Source: Eurosta solidaginis
Taxonomy: Eukaryota > Arthropoda > Insecta > Diptera > Tephritidae
DNA: 64,000 nucleotides
Direction of reading: 5' to 3'
NCBI RefSeq assembly: GCF_040869045.1
Contig: NC_090319.1
Location: 306,268,998-306,332,997 of the forward strand
The notes beneath the pieces are model-generated. The model was not told the DNA's origin, ran no database searches, and saw nothing but the letters and a program-made list of their open reading frames with translations. Shown here piece by piece: positions 44,283-54,966 of the stretch. Made by a program: the position numbers and the translations under genes. Numbering within the stretch: position 1 is the stretch's first letter; the number at the start of each line of letters is the position of its first letter.

Positions 44283-44815
44283 TATACTCAGCTGAGCAGA
44301 GCTCATAGAGTATATTAACTTTGTTCGCATAACGGTAATCCGTAACGGCATAAACTAATCGAGATAGATATAGACTTCTATATATCAAAATGATCTGGGC
44401 GAAAAAAGAAATTCATTTAGCCATGTCCGTCCGTAACACGATAACTTGAGTAAGTTTTGAGGTATCTTGATAAAATTTGGTATGTAGGTTCCTGGGCACC
44501 CATCTCAGATCGCTATTTAAAATGAACGAAATCGGACCATAACCACGTTCACTTTTTCGATATCGAAAATTTCGAAAAACCGAAAAAGTGCGATAATTCA
44601 TTACCGAAGACGGCTAAAGCGATGAAACTTGGTAGGTGCGTTGACCTTATGATGAAAAATAGAAAATTAAGACAATGGGCGTGGCACCGCCCACTTTTAA
44701 AAGAAGGTAATTTAAAAGTTTTGCAAGCTGTAATTTGGTAGTCGTTGAAGATATCATAATGAAATTTAGCAGGAACGTTTCTCCTATTACTATATGGGCG
44801 TGGCCCCGCCCTTGT
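44283..44815 (-). repeat. dispersed fly repeat, truncated copy
   Basis: Begins ACTCAGCTGAGCAGAGCTC and continues with the complement of the tail half of the full copies, including GCCATGTCCGTCCG (44421) and the GGGCGTGGCACCGCCC hairpin word (44677-44693). It stops abruptly at 44815 where the segmental duplication begins, so this junction is a breakpoint candidate. Confidence 0.65.
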
Positions 44816-45060
44816 TAAATGGGAAGTTCACAATATAAAATTTAAAGAAAATGAAAATTTACGTAATGACATAAAAGTATGCGTTTTATATATGAATTTA
44901 CTTAAATTAATCTTATAACTATTACAAATTAAGATAATAATACATGAATAGTGGAGGAACAGAAAACAATGAAAGGAGAAACAAGGAAATTAGATGACAG
45001 AAAGATTATTTTAGAAAGAGTATATTAGTCAAAATATAGAAGAAATACAGGGGCTGAAAC

Positions 45061-46597
45061 CATGAACCAATAAAAAGATCCCGCATTAAAAAATGAGAGA
45101 GCAAAAAAATCAAAGTTGGCTGGGAAATAAATTTTCTTGGCGTGACGTGACGCTTTTGACAACATGTTTTATTGCTGACTCAGTGTTCAGACTTTTGCTC
45201 CGCTCTTACCTCCTACTAAATTTTTTATCTTAAAGGTTTATTTAGGTCGAGTTGAAAACTAAATAGTATTACTACCTAATATCTTTTGGTTGAAGTTTTC
45301 ATTATATACATACGTATGAAAAGCTGATTGTTTTCAAGTGACGATTGGATGAAATGAAGTGAATTCATTGTTCGTGTCTTAAGAAATGTTTGTTCACATT
45401 TTGCTTATAGTTTTTGTTATTTTTTTATTTCGCACGGAATGAGAATTGAAGAAGTAAAATGTAAGCAAAAAATGTGTCCGAAGGTAATCTGAAAATCCTG
45501 CTAAAATTCAACATGCAGCACTTTTTGAAGTTTTATATAAAAATGAAGAACGTTGAGTCAGTGAGGCCAGCGATAACAGTCGCCAATTGGGATCACCAAG
45601 CGAGGTCAAATATTCCTCCAGCTGTCTCTCCCAACTCAGTGAAGGTCTTTTCTTTCCTCTGTTTACAAACCGCGGTAACCTTCTTTCTTGGCAACGTATT
45701 CGTCCATGCGCATAACATGACCTAGCTAGCGAAGCTTCCTGTTTTTATTCGCTGCACTATCGTCATATCTGCAAAAGCTCATATAGCTCATCATTATACC
45801 TCCTTCGGTACTCGCCGTCGACATGGCGAATAGGACTATTCTTCTCTCGATACCTTCCATGATTCCGAGCCATAGATCAGGACAGTTATGATGAGTGACT
45901 TGTAGAGCGAGAATTTTGTTCGTCGAGACAGGACTTTACTTTTCAATTGCTTAAAGAAGAACTTGTTGGCAAGAGTTATTCTCCGTTTGATTTCTAGGCT
46001 GACATTGTTTTTGCTTTTAATACTGCTTCCCAAATAGACGAAACCCTTCACAGTCTCGAATTTATATCAGTCAACAGTGACGTGCCTACAAAGGCCACGA
46101 TAACAGCAAGTACTTCGTCTAGTCCACATTTACTGCAAGCCCCACTTTTTCATTACTTGGCACCTTGTGATTTCTTAGCCGTGATATTGCCATTCTCACT
46201 TCGCCAAAGTTGGATGCCGGAGCATTATTTGGTCATCCTACACGTTTTAGGCCGACTCCATGTGCATCTGATAAGGCAGATAACTTTTTTGCTGAGAAAC
46301 ATTACATGGAAAAAACACAATCGAAGGGATTGACAAGCCACCAAATCAATTTGATGTTGGTTGTTCGTCCGCTTTCAAAAAAGAGGAAAAAATATACTCC
46401 GAAAATTTTATTTTTACTCCGCCGTAGTTGTTTACTCAGGTAACAGTTTTAAATACTCCGAACACTGGTAGCGAAATATGAGAGAAATGTAATAAATCGA
46501 AAAACTTCAAAAGCGCTACGTCATCAAACTTTTTTTTTTAAATTCTATTACAAAGACAACAATTCCGGAATGCGGGATCTTAGCTCATTTGTTTATG
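45061..46597. mobile_element. TIR element carrying LINE sequence, copy 2
   Basis: Tips CATGAACCAATAAAAAGATC and the complement of CATAAACAAATGAGC; target duplication GGCTGAAAC (45052-45060, 46598-46606). The empty site is preserved in copy A of the segmental duplication at 12052-12064. It carries the same RTE-like fragment (- strand, 45836-46051, FVYLGSSIKSKNNVSLEIKR) and the same SINE-body-like stretch (46240-46360) as the element at 6032-7467. Confidence 0.75.
45600..46100 (-). pseudogene. RTE-like LINE fragment inside TIR element
   Basis: The - strand frame 46051-45836 reads FVYLGSSIKSK, RRITLANKFFFKQLKSKVLS and TVLIYGSESWK, the post-catalytic region of an RTE-type reverse transcriptase. 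The YGSESW motif is better kept here than in the copy at 6698-7081. The 3' tail continues to about 45600. No active-site box. Confidence 0.65.
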
Positions 46598-46606
46598 GGC
46601 TGAAAC

Positions 46607-47235
46607 TGTTATTCCTTTTATAATATAAGTCCTTGCAAAACTATTAATTTTTGACTTTAAATACATATATTTGGATCAAGATAAAAATTATTTTCGGATT
46701 TTTATTTTTTGAATCCAAAAGAACTAGTCCCGCTTGATAATACCTATATGACACTACTTTATTCTCTTGTATTTTTTCTGTATTTTTTGTTAAATTTTTT
46801 GTCGCCTTCTCTCCGCTTCAGTACTGATTCGAGTGTATAAACTATATTCCAATAAACTAACGAAATACAAGAAAAATAGAACCTAATTTATTAAAAACAA
46901 ACGAGCCAGTTTGTTTTTCTATAGGTTTTTTGGCATTCTGCAGGTTTTTCTTAATTTTTTCTGACAAATGAAAATTTAATTTTTATTTTGAAAATTTTGT
47001 GCACAAATATGTAACGAAAATCAACGTTCTTGTGAAAAAAAAATAACCAAACAATAGTGCAATATTTTTTCGGTTATATTTTCATAGTTTTATTGTGGAA
47101 AAATTTGGTGAAAAATGAAATAAAAAAGTCAACAATAAAAGTCAAACTTATTCCTTTTGTGGGCAATATTGATCTCCCTTGCTCTCATTTGAAATTGTTT
47201 TTGCATTTTGACTTTCGTCAGTATTTTAAGCTTGG
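46607..47235. other. spacer shared with 12066-12632; inverted-repeat end
   Basis: AT-rich DNA equivalent to 12066-12632 of copy A. The segment 46607-46760 (GAGTCC/GAATCC words next to TTTTTATTTTTT) is an inverted copy of 49436-49690, as 12066-12210 is of 15067-15320. The fly repeat therefore lies inside a larger inverted-repeat element in both copies. No gene. Confidence 0.5.
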
Positions 47236-49432
47236 AATCCAAGCAAAAACAAGTATGGAAGGCTAAGTTCGGGTGTAACCGAACATTACATACTCAGCTG
47301 AGAGCTTTGGAGACAAAATAAGAGAAAATCACCATTTAGGAAAATGAACCTAGGGTAACCCTGGAATGTGTTTGTATGACATGGGTATCAAATGGAAGGT
47401 ATTAAAGAGTATTTTAAAAGGGAGTGGGCCATAATTCTATAGGTGGACGCCTTTTCGAGATATCGCCATAAAGGTGGACCAGGGGTGATTCTAGAATCTC
47501 TTTGTAGGATATGGGTATCAAATGAAAGGTGTTAATTAGTATTTTAAAAGGGAGTGGGCCTTAGTTCTATAGGTGGACGCCTTTTCAAGATATCGCCATA
47601 AAGGTGGACCAGAGGTGGCTCTAGAATTTGTTTGTACGATATGGGTATCAAATGAAAGGTGTTAATGAGTATTTTAAAAGGGAGTGGGCCTTAGTTCTAT
47701 AGGTGGACGCCTTTTCAAGATATCGCCATAAAGGTGGACCGTAGGTGACTCTAGAATTTGTTTGTACGATATGGGTATCAAATGAAAGGTGGTAATGAGT
47801 ATTTTGAAAGGGCATGGGCCTTAGTTCTATAGGTGGACGCCTTTTCGAGATATCGCCATAAAGGTGGACCAGGGGTGATTCTAGAATGTTTTTGTACGAT
47901 ATGGGTATCAAATGAAAGGTGTTAATGATTATTTAAAACGTAGTGGGCGTTAGTTCTATAGGTGGACGAACGCCTTTTCGAGATATCACCATAAAGGTGG
48001 ACCAGAGGTGACTCTAGAATGTGTTTGTACATTATGGGTATCAAATTAAAGGTATTAATGAGAGTTCTAAAAGGGAGTGGCCCTTAGTTGTATATGTGAA
48101 GGCGTTCGCGAGATATCGACCAAACTGCGGACCAGGGTGACCCAGAACACCATCTGTTGGGTACCGCTAATTTATTTATATATGTAATACCACGAACAGT
48201 ATTTCTGCCAAGATTCCAAGGGCTTTTGATTTCGCCCTGCATAACTTTTTCATTATCTTCTACTTAATATGGTAGGTGTCACACCCATTTTCCAAAGTTT
48301 TTTCTAAAGTTATATTTTGCGTCAATAATCCAATCCAATTACCATGTTTCATCCCTTTTTTCATATTTGGTATAGAATTATGTCATTTTTTTTAATTTTT
48401 CGTAATATTCGATATCGAAAAAGTGGGCGTGGTTATAGTCCGATTTCGGCCATTTTTTATACCAAGATAAAGTGAGTTCAGATAAGTACGTGAACTAAGT
48501 TTAGTAAAGATATATCGATTTTTGCTCAAGTTATCATGTTAACGGCCAAGCGGAAGAACAGGCGGTCGACTGTGTATAAAAAATGGGCGTGGCTTCAACC
48601 TATTTCGCCCATTTTCACATAAAACAGTTATCGTCATAGAATCTATGCCCCTACCAAATTTAAGGATTGGTAAATTTTTGTTCGACTTATGGCATTAAAA
48701 GTATTCTAGACGAATTAAATGAAAAAGGGCGGAGCCACGCCAATTTTGAAATTTTATTTTATTTTTGTTGCACCATATCATTACTGGAGTTGAATGTTGA
48801 CATAATTTACTTATATACTGTAAAGATATCAAATTTTTTGTTAAAATTTGATTCAAAAAAATTCGCCATCCGATTTTGCTAATTTTTATTTAGCACACAT
48901 ATAGTAATAGCAGTAACGTTTCTGCCAAATTTCATCATGATATCTTCAACGACTGCCAAATTACAGCTTGCAAAACCATTAAATTACCTTATTTTAAAAG
49001 TGGGCGGTGCCACGCCCATTGTCCAAAATTTTACTAATTTTCTATTCTGCGTCATAAGGTCAACCCACCTACCAAGTTTCATCGCTTTATCCGTCTTTGG
49101 TAATGAATTATTGCACTTTTTCTGTTTTTCGAAATTTTCAATATCGCAAAAGTGGGCGTGGTTGCATTCCGATTTCGTTCATTTTAAATAGCGATCTAAG
49201 ATGTGCGCCCAGGAACCCACATGCCAAATTTCATCAAGGTACCTCAAAATTTACTCAAGTTATCGTGTTTACGGACGGACGGACATGGCTAAATGAATTT
49301 CTTTTTTCGCCCAGATCATTTTGATATATAGAAGTCTATATCTATCTCGATTAGTTTATGCCGTTACGGATTGCCGTTATGCGAACAAAGTTAATATACT
49401 CTGTTAGCTCTGCTCAGCTGAGTATAATAAAG
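47236..49432 (+). repeat. dispersed fly repeat, full copy B
   Basis: Head GGCTAAGTTCGGGTGTAACC (47260) and CTCAGCTGAG; tail GCTCAGCTGAGTATAATAAA at 49412-49430. The middle, lost from copy A, is present: repeated GTGGGCGTGG...CCGATTTCG words, the GGACGGACGGACATGGCT block (49272-49290) and GGGCGG...CCACGCCC hairpins. Not protein-coding; the open frames in it are by-products of the 130-bp period. Confidence 0.65.
47355..48140 (+). repeat. 130-bp minisatellite, copy B (about 6 units)
   Basis: CCTTTTCGAGATATCGCCAT-type words at 47450, 47580, 47710, 47840 and about 47973, giving a 130-bp period, plus a diverged last unit near 48100. There is one unit more than in copy A. Confidence 0.85.
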
Positions 49433-49741
49433 TAGTGTCATATAGGTATAACTAAGAAACGGTTTATCCGAAATAAACAATTTTTTAATTCGGATCAGCC
49501 GTTTCTTTGTTATCAAGCGGAACTTTTATTTTGGCCTTAAAAAATAAAACTCCGGATTTAACTTTTATTTCCGGACTTTTATTTTTAAAAGTCCGAGTTT
49601 AACTAGTTCTATCGGACTCAAAAAATAAAAATACAGATTTTACTTTTATATGTGGACTTTTATGGAAAAAGTTCGAAAAATAAAAAGGATGCATGATTCG
49701 ACATGATATTACTATAGGGATACCTGTGAACTCAAACATTT

Positions 49742-50817
49742 TCACCTAGGACAATTTTTTGACCAGGACTTTTTCGACTCCGAAAAAAAATTATTATTTT
49801 CCGTCCCTGAAGAAATATCAACATTAGCGAAGTATTTCAGTATAGTGCTTTTGAAGTTGTTATTATTCAGACCTACTTTAATTGATTCAGGAATTGAGTT
49901 CCAAAGTCTAACAGCGCCAATAAAAAACAATCTGCTAGACGTTAAGTATTTGAACATTGGAACTACCAATCTACGGTTTTTTTGAGACCTGGTAAAATGC
50001 AGTTTGTCATAAAGATAGTTGGGAACCTTACATTCTAACAGTTTAAACACGAACATGCAGTTTCTGGCAGCCAAATAATTAAGGATGTTGCATGCCAGAA
50101 TTTTATCCCTCCAGGGTGATATGTGATCGTATCGACCTACCCCATACACGTACCTGGTAACATTATGAAGGTTACATTGATCTTGTTGGCGGACTCGGAG
50201 TCAAGTTTGGTATACACAAGTTCAAAGTATATAAAGTAGGGTACAATTAGCTGCATTGCAAGCTTGCGACGAGTTTCCTGTGGTGTGAACGGTGCTGATA
50301 TGCGTAAGGTCCGCAGTATTACATAAACATTACTGACTACTTTATTAACATGGTCGAAAGAAGTTAATTTGCTAGCCGATCTTTAAAGATGGAATACTTT
50401 CAGGCTCGATTTCATTTTTGGATATCGGCATAACGTACGATTTTGTAGCGTTAAGACATAAAGCGTTGTTTTTAGCCCAACACAATACAGCAGATAGATC
50501 ACAGTTTACTTTGAAGCATAAGTCTTCAACGAGGCCAACACAATTAGAAAGGTACAACTGAATATCATCAGCATATGTGTGGACATTAACATACTTACAC
50601 TCGGAAAACACATCATTGACAAACATACTAAATAATAGAGGACCAAGAACTGACCCCTGAGAAATGCCTGCTTTAATGGATTTGAATTCTGATGCAGCTT
50701 TCTCTCCTCTGACCTTTTGTTCCCTACCTTGGAGGAACCAAGCCAAGACTTTAATGGAACTATCAGAAAATCGAAGTTTTTTCTGAAATTAGCCTTCAAA
50801 GGCGTCGAATGAGACAA
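49742..50817 (-). pseudogene. jockey-like RT C-terminal half, copy B
   Basis: Counterpart of 15386-16500. Frame 50746-50372 has SQGSVLGPLLFSMFVNDVF and then YADD (TYADDIQLYLSN), so the catalytic pair is intact here. The C-terminal frame is 50149-49742. A one-base difference near 50782 shifts the upstream part into another frame (50817-50506). It is 5'-truncated like copy A. Confidence 0.8.
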
Positions 50818-51656
50818 ATTGACGATCCGCTATCAAAATTGACCTACGTGGTCTGCTCTAACCTAAAAAAAAAACTCCATCGTCACTGATTTTTTCGTTT
50901 TTCGAAATTATTGCCGAAACACGACCGGCTTCAATTCTTATAGCCGATTCGGATTCAGCGAGTTAAATAACATGGGAAAATATGTGTCGCATTATAATTC
51001 AAAATTAATTTTTGATAGTCTTGTATGGTCAGATAATTTAATAGTGCTAGATAAAACTACATATCCGCTTTTTGATATTTTAAAATACCTGTTATATAAG
51101 CTTTCGAATAAAAAGAAAAGGTATACAACTCATATAAGAAAGCAGACTGCGCCCACATCCATGGCTCAATTATATGGTTGGCTCATCTCATCAGGTGATT
51201 TTATTTATTTCATTGCATGGTCGATGGGATTGTCAAAAAGAGATGGCAAACTGGAAACCAACACATTGACAACATTTTCTTACAACATACAAAAACTGCT
51301 AAGTTTTATGTTTCCATTCCATACCATTCGCACCAACACCAACACGCATATTTTGACAATCTGAACTAACATATTTTGTTTTTGTACAGATGAGCCAACA
51401 ATATAGTTGAACCATGGCCCATGACCTTCCTTTTTTAAATTCTTAAATACAATAATTATAAAAAATATATATTGGGGTCGGTCGAATTTTGAAAGCCAAT
51501 ATCTATACTTTGGAGGAGGCTTACTGATAAAAAAGGGAAACTTAAATTTTACCTTTATATGAGGGCAACAGTTTAATGAACCATTTGCAATTTGCATTAC
51601 TTTGTATTTTATTTCCCTCAACAACTTAACAATATTTATTTCAATACAAAATGTAG

Positions 51657-51811
51657 AAATATCGCGTAATGATGGCATTCATGGTACCACCACTGATGGT
51701 ATTTTTAGCTAAACATCCACTTGTAGATAAATATGACTTATCATCATTGATGATTTTACTTTGCGGTGCAGCACCATTAAGCAAAGAGACTGAGGATCAA
51801 ATTAAAGAACG
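51657..51811 (+). pseudogene. ACS copy B, penultimate exon
   Basis: 155 bp, identical in length and in encoded residues to 17344-17498, with the same ATGTAG acceptor and GTATGA donor. The exon alone looks functional. It is called pseudogene because the exons on both sides are damaged or missing. The near identity indicates a recent duplication. Confidence 0.8.
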
Positions 51812-51882
51812 GTATGACTTCAATATTGAACTTAATGTACAAAAATATAAAAGCTAAAATAAATTTAATTTATTGTCAACAG

Positions 51883-52482
51883 CATTGGCGTTCCCATCAT
51901 ACGACAAGGTTACGGTTTGAGCGAATCCACTCTTTTCTTTTCTCAGTCTTTTAGTGCAAAATGATGCAGCATGCAAACCGGGTAGTGTGGGTGTACTCAA
52001 ATTAAGTGTCTATGCTAAAGTTATTGATCCAGAAACTGGTAAGTCTGGGTGCCAATCAACGTGGTGAATTATGCTTTAAAGGTGATTGTATTATGACAGG
52101 CTATATTGGTGATCATAAATCCACACAAACAGTAATACAGGATGGTTGGCTACATACCGGCGATATTGGCTATTATGATGATGATTTTGAATTTTTCATT
52201 GTTGATCGCCTAAAAGAGCTTATTAAGTATAAAGGCTTTCAAGTACCACCAGCAGAAATTGAATCTTTGCTATTAACAAATACTAAAATTAAAGATGCTG
52301 CTGTTGTTGGTAAACCAGATGAAGAGGCGGGTGAGCTACCAATGGCATACGTTGTTAAACAAGCAAATGCTATTTTAAGTGAGGACGATGTTATAAAATT
52401 TGCAGCTGAGCGCGCATCGCCAGCTAAACGTTTACGCGGTGGTGTAGTGTTTGTTGATGAAGGCAGAAAAAGTTATATGTAA
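51883..52482 (+). pseudogene. ACS copy B, last exon, frameshifted and truncated
   Basis: Counterpart of 17570-18218. Differences: a pyrimidine-rich stretch replaces TAAG near 51932 for a net gain of 10 bases; two bases are lost near 52043 (AAGTCTGGG where copy A has AAGCCTCTGGG); and about 134 bp corresponding to 18142-18275 is deleted, so the protein ends VDEGRKSYM. That deletion removes the PKNPSGKILRR lysine needed for adenylation and the SKL peroxisomal signal. The central motifs LHTGDIGYYD and KYKGFQVPPAEIE survive. No active acyl-CoA synthetase could be made from it. Confidence 0.88.
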
Positions 52483-52602
52483 ATTTTGGCTTGGGAAGGA
52501 TAGTAGTAAATGATAATAGATATTTTTGTACATGTATGTAATAGTACTAAGGGGCTAAAGTTTAATTATACATTTTTATAAGAAGTAATACAATTATAAT
52601 AT

Positions 52603-52908
52603 AACGAATTTCAAAAATTCTCGATAGTTCTCCACCTTCATTTATCGTTCGAACCGCTGAACTTTCGAATAAATAACTCACATATTCAGTATAACACAAT
52701 GTTCTTTATTTACAACACCACTATCGCAGTAGTACTTCACAATTAAACTACTTCTCTTTTAGTACTTCTCTTACAACGTTTAAAATCAAACTGTTTACCC
52801 ATCGCTTGAACTGCGCGGCTTTTATACCCTAAGTTGTCCTAGTTCACCTATTTCTCCCGGGATCTAGACTTTTGACAAACAGCCGTCTCGAATAGTTGCT
52901 CATGAAAC
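52603..52908 (-). mobile_element. truncated LTR, copy B
   Basis: Same as 18411-19229 without the nested elements. It starts ATAACGAATTTC and stops at GTTGCTCATG, after which SINE-like sequence begins. It marks the right end of the segmental duplication. Confidence 0.65.
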
Positions 52909-53460
52909 TAGGAGGTGGGGACGGGACGGCCTAGAAGGTTTAATGTAGTCAAGTTAATTGTTCCCGGGATGACTGTGGATAACTCACCTGGGGGTAGCTG
53001 CTGGCTATTGAACGTACAAAAAAAGAAGTGAAAGAGTGTAATCACGAAAAAATCTGCTGCTCCTGCCGATAGCCAACTTTCGTTGAGTTTTTCCCCTTCG
53101 AAGTTAGCGCTCAGCAGGTGTTGGCCGTTACCGGTAAATAATAAGATAAACTAGTGCGCGCGTTAGGGTGGTTCGTAATATTTAAGCTGGTGGCCTAAAC
53201 AGTCGGGCAAGTACCTTAATAGTGCTTTGTTACCGCAAATTAAGCGCCAAATACACGACACGAACATTTCCGCGAACATTCCCGTTATGTCATGTTTCTG
53301 CGACCTTTTCTGTCGTGTATGGTGGTGTTTGCCAGTTCGCCAAAAATCAAAATATTTTAATTTTTGGCGAACATTTGCGCGAACTGTTCGTGCGTGTATG
53401 GCGAAATAGCTCACAATCGTAGTAATTTCTGAACGGAACAGACGTGCGCGGAAAAGTAAA

Positions 53461-53590
53461 ATGGACAATAAAAAATTTCTGAGTGAATTTATTGAAATGT
53501 ATAAATCATTGCCATCATTGTGGCAAGTAAAAAGCAAAGATTATTGTAATAGAATTAAAAAGAATAATGATTATGCGACTTTAATCGAAA
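53461..53590 (+). pseudogene. MADF-domain protein start (Harbinger ORF2-type)
   Basis: MDNKKFLSEFIEMYKSLPSL and then WQVKSKDYCNRIKKNNDY: the first half of a MADF (Adf-1 type, Myb/SANT-like) DNA-binding domain. In PIF/Harbinger elements such a protein assists the nuclease in binding the tips. Only about 43 codons remain before the deletion junction. Confidence 0.65.
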
Positions 53591-53896
53591 AAAAGTTAAA
53601 GCAAGGCGGTGATGAGGGGGAATCTCTTCTCTCATTATTGTATCCCGTTTCGTTATGAGTGGCAAAATTTTTTGTAAAAGTTGGTCAAATGTTGCCTTGC
53701 TCATACGAACGTAATTTTTAAAATCATTTTGTGACGTAAATTCCATTGCTTTAATAAGCTCACTTTGTCCAAGAACTGCTCGTTTTTTAAACCATTCTTT
53801 GCACCAAATTCTTTTTTTGCGATCTTTTCTCTTTTTTTACGCTTAATTGCCACAGCGAGCAATATTGCTGCAGCACAATTGTTGTCCGTATTCATC
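53590..53896 (-). pseudogene. HARBI1-type nuclease start
   Basis: From an ATG at 53896 (MNTDNNCAAAILLAVAIKRK) through FLDKVSLLK, then after a one-base shift near 53745 NDFKNYVRMSKATFDQLLQK and a KRDTIMREEI segment. This is the N-terminal helical region that precedes the DDE nuclease in HARBI1-like proteins. The catalytic core is deleted. Confidence 0.7.
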
Positions 53897-54233
53897 GCTG
53901 TCTGAAAGAGAACTAATGTTCGGCCAAAAGTTCGTATGGTGTATGGCCAAAGCTGCGAACAAGATTGCGGAATGTTCGCGGAAATGTTCGTGTCGTGTAT
54001 TTGGCGCTTTACTGGATCTATACCCGACAAAGGACCATCAAAATCGATACCACCTAAAACCTTCGGAAAGTGTCTTTATCGTTAATTCAACACGACCAAA
54101 TTGTTGCTTATTTGTTACTGGTTTCTGTATCTCATATTGGCTTTGGCTACATAAATGTATAGCTGTAGTTTATGTACACTATGTACATGTGTGTGAAATA
54201 TTCTCTGCTTGTTTTGCCTGTTGTGCAGCATAT

Positions 54234-54752
54234 TGTAACGAATTCTGGGGAAATTCCGCTTATTTGAAACCTTCTGCTAACGTTCGAATCGCTAAACTGT
54301 TGAATAAATCACTCCAATATTCTGTATTACAAAATGGTCTTTATAAGACTACTTTGGGAGTAGTACAACTATACTTCAGAATTATACTTCACTTCGCAAC
54401 TGATAGCGTGTTTAAATCAAACTGATTACTGAGTCCTCAACTTGCGCTGCTTTTATACTCTCTGTTGCCTCGTCTGCATATTTCTCCAAAGGTCTAGACG
54501 TTTCATCTTCTAGAATCTCCTGCTTGGTACATGCAGATTTGTAGTTTATGAGTTTCTCATAGTCATGTGCGTGTGTATGTGTGAGCAACTACTTCGGCTG
54601 ATGGCCACATGTGTGTGTGTGAGATCTCTTCGTTGCCTTGTACATAAGTGTTGCTAGCTTTAATGTGTACATGTATATACCAGTGGCTGCTTCATGTTTT
54701 TATTGTTGCGTGATTATTTACTAACAGCCTAATGATGTCAACATTCGCCACA
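54234..54752 (-). mobile_element. solo LTR, intact, reverse
   Basis: 519 bp, TGTAACGAATTC at the left and ATTCGCCACA at the right, ATAT on both sides (54230-54233, 54753-54756). The complement of the TATAAAAGC promoter is near 54450 and AATAAA complement words are near 54303. It is the intact reference for the split copies at 27351 and 56638. Confidence 0.85.
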
Positions 54753-54966
54753 ATATATTTGCTAACAGCATAGTGCCGTGTCGAAACTACTAATATGCGC
54801 CAAAATTAATTAAAATTTATTATGAGAGTTTCCATCCGACACATTAAAACATTGAACATTATTATTGATAATAGTTTAAGGTTATGTTGTTTATTTAGAT
54901 AAAAATTTCTATATCTTTGATGAATTTAGCGATTTGTTAAATATTTGTTTTGGTTAGGGATAGTTA

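Larger units (their letters stand above)
44816..52908 (+). repeat. segmental duplication, copy B
   Basis: Partner of 11818-19229. It contains the LINE 3' part (44816-45051), the copy-B-only insertion 45061-46597, spacer 46607-47235, the fly repeat with minisatellite, LINE RT, ACS last exons and the truncated LTR. In the LINE and exon parts the two copies differ at only a small share of positions by eye. Confidence 0.88.
53243..54008. mobile_element. PIF/Harbinger deletion derivative, copy 2
   Basis: Tips AGCGCCAAATACACGACACG with TTA on both sides (53240-53242, 54009-54011), 766 bp. It keeps longer starts of both genes of the parent than copy 1: a MADF-domain protein on the + strand and a HARBI1-type nuclease on the - strand, facing each other and fused by a central deletion near 53590. 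Confidence 0.88.
52909..54095 (+). mobile_element. degenerate CAA-tail SINE relative, split by Harbinger
   Basis: Words GACGGGACGGCCTAGAAGG, GTCGGGCAAGTACCTTAATA (53191) and GACAAAGGACCATCAAAA (54030) match the middle and end of the retroposon at 24534-25287. An unidentified 200-bp stretch (about 52985-53160) and the Harbinger element 53243-54008 interrupt it. The tail is lost. Confidence 0.5.

Noticed and set aside
47648..47911. Open frame with internal protein repeats on the - strand
   Set aside because: It lies wholly in the 130-bp minisatellite; the repeat period keeps frames open and makes a repeating peptide. No domain and no conservation beyond the DNA repeat.
53847..54425. 192-codon + strand open frame
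   Set aside because: It runs from the antisense of a nuclease fragment across a Harbinger tip, a SINE remnant and into a solo LTR; a frame crossing three element boundaries is chance.
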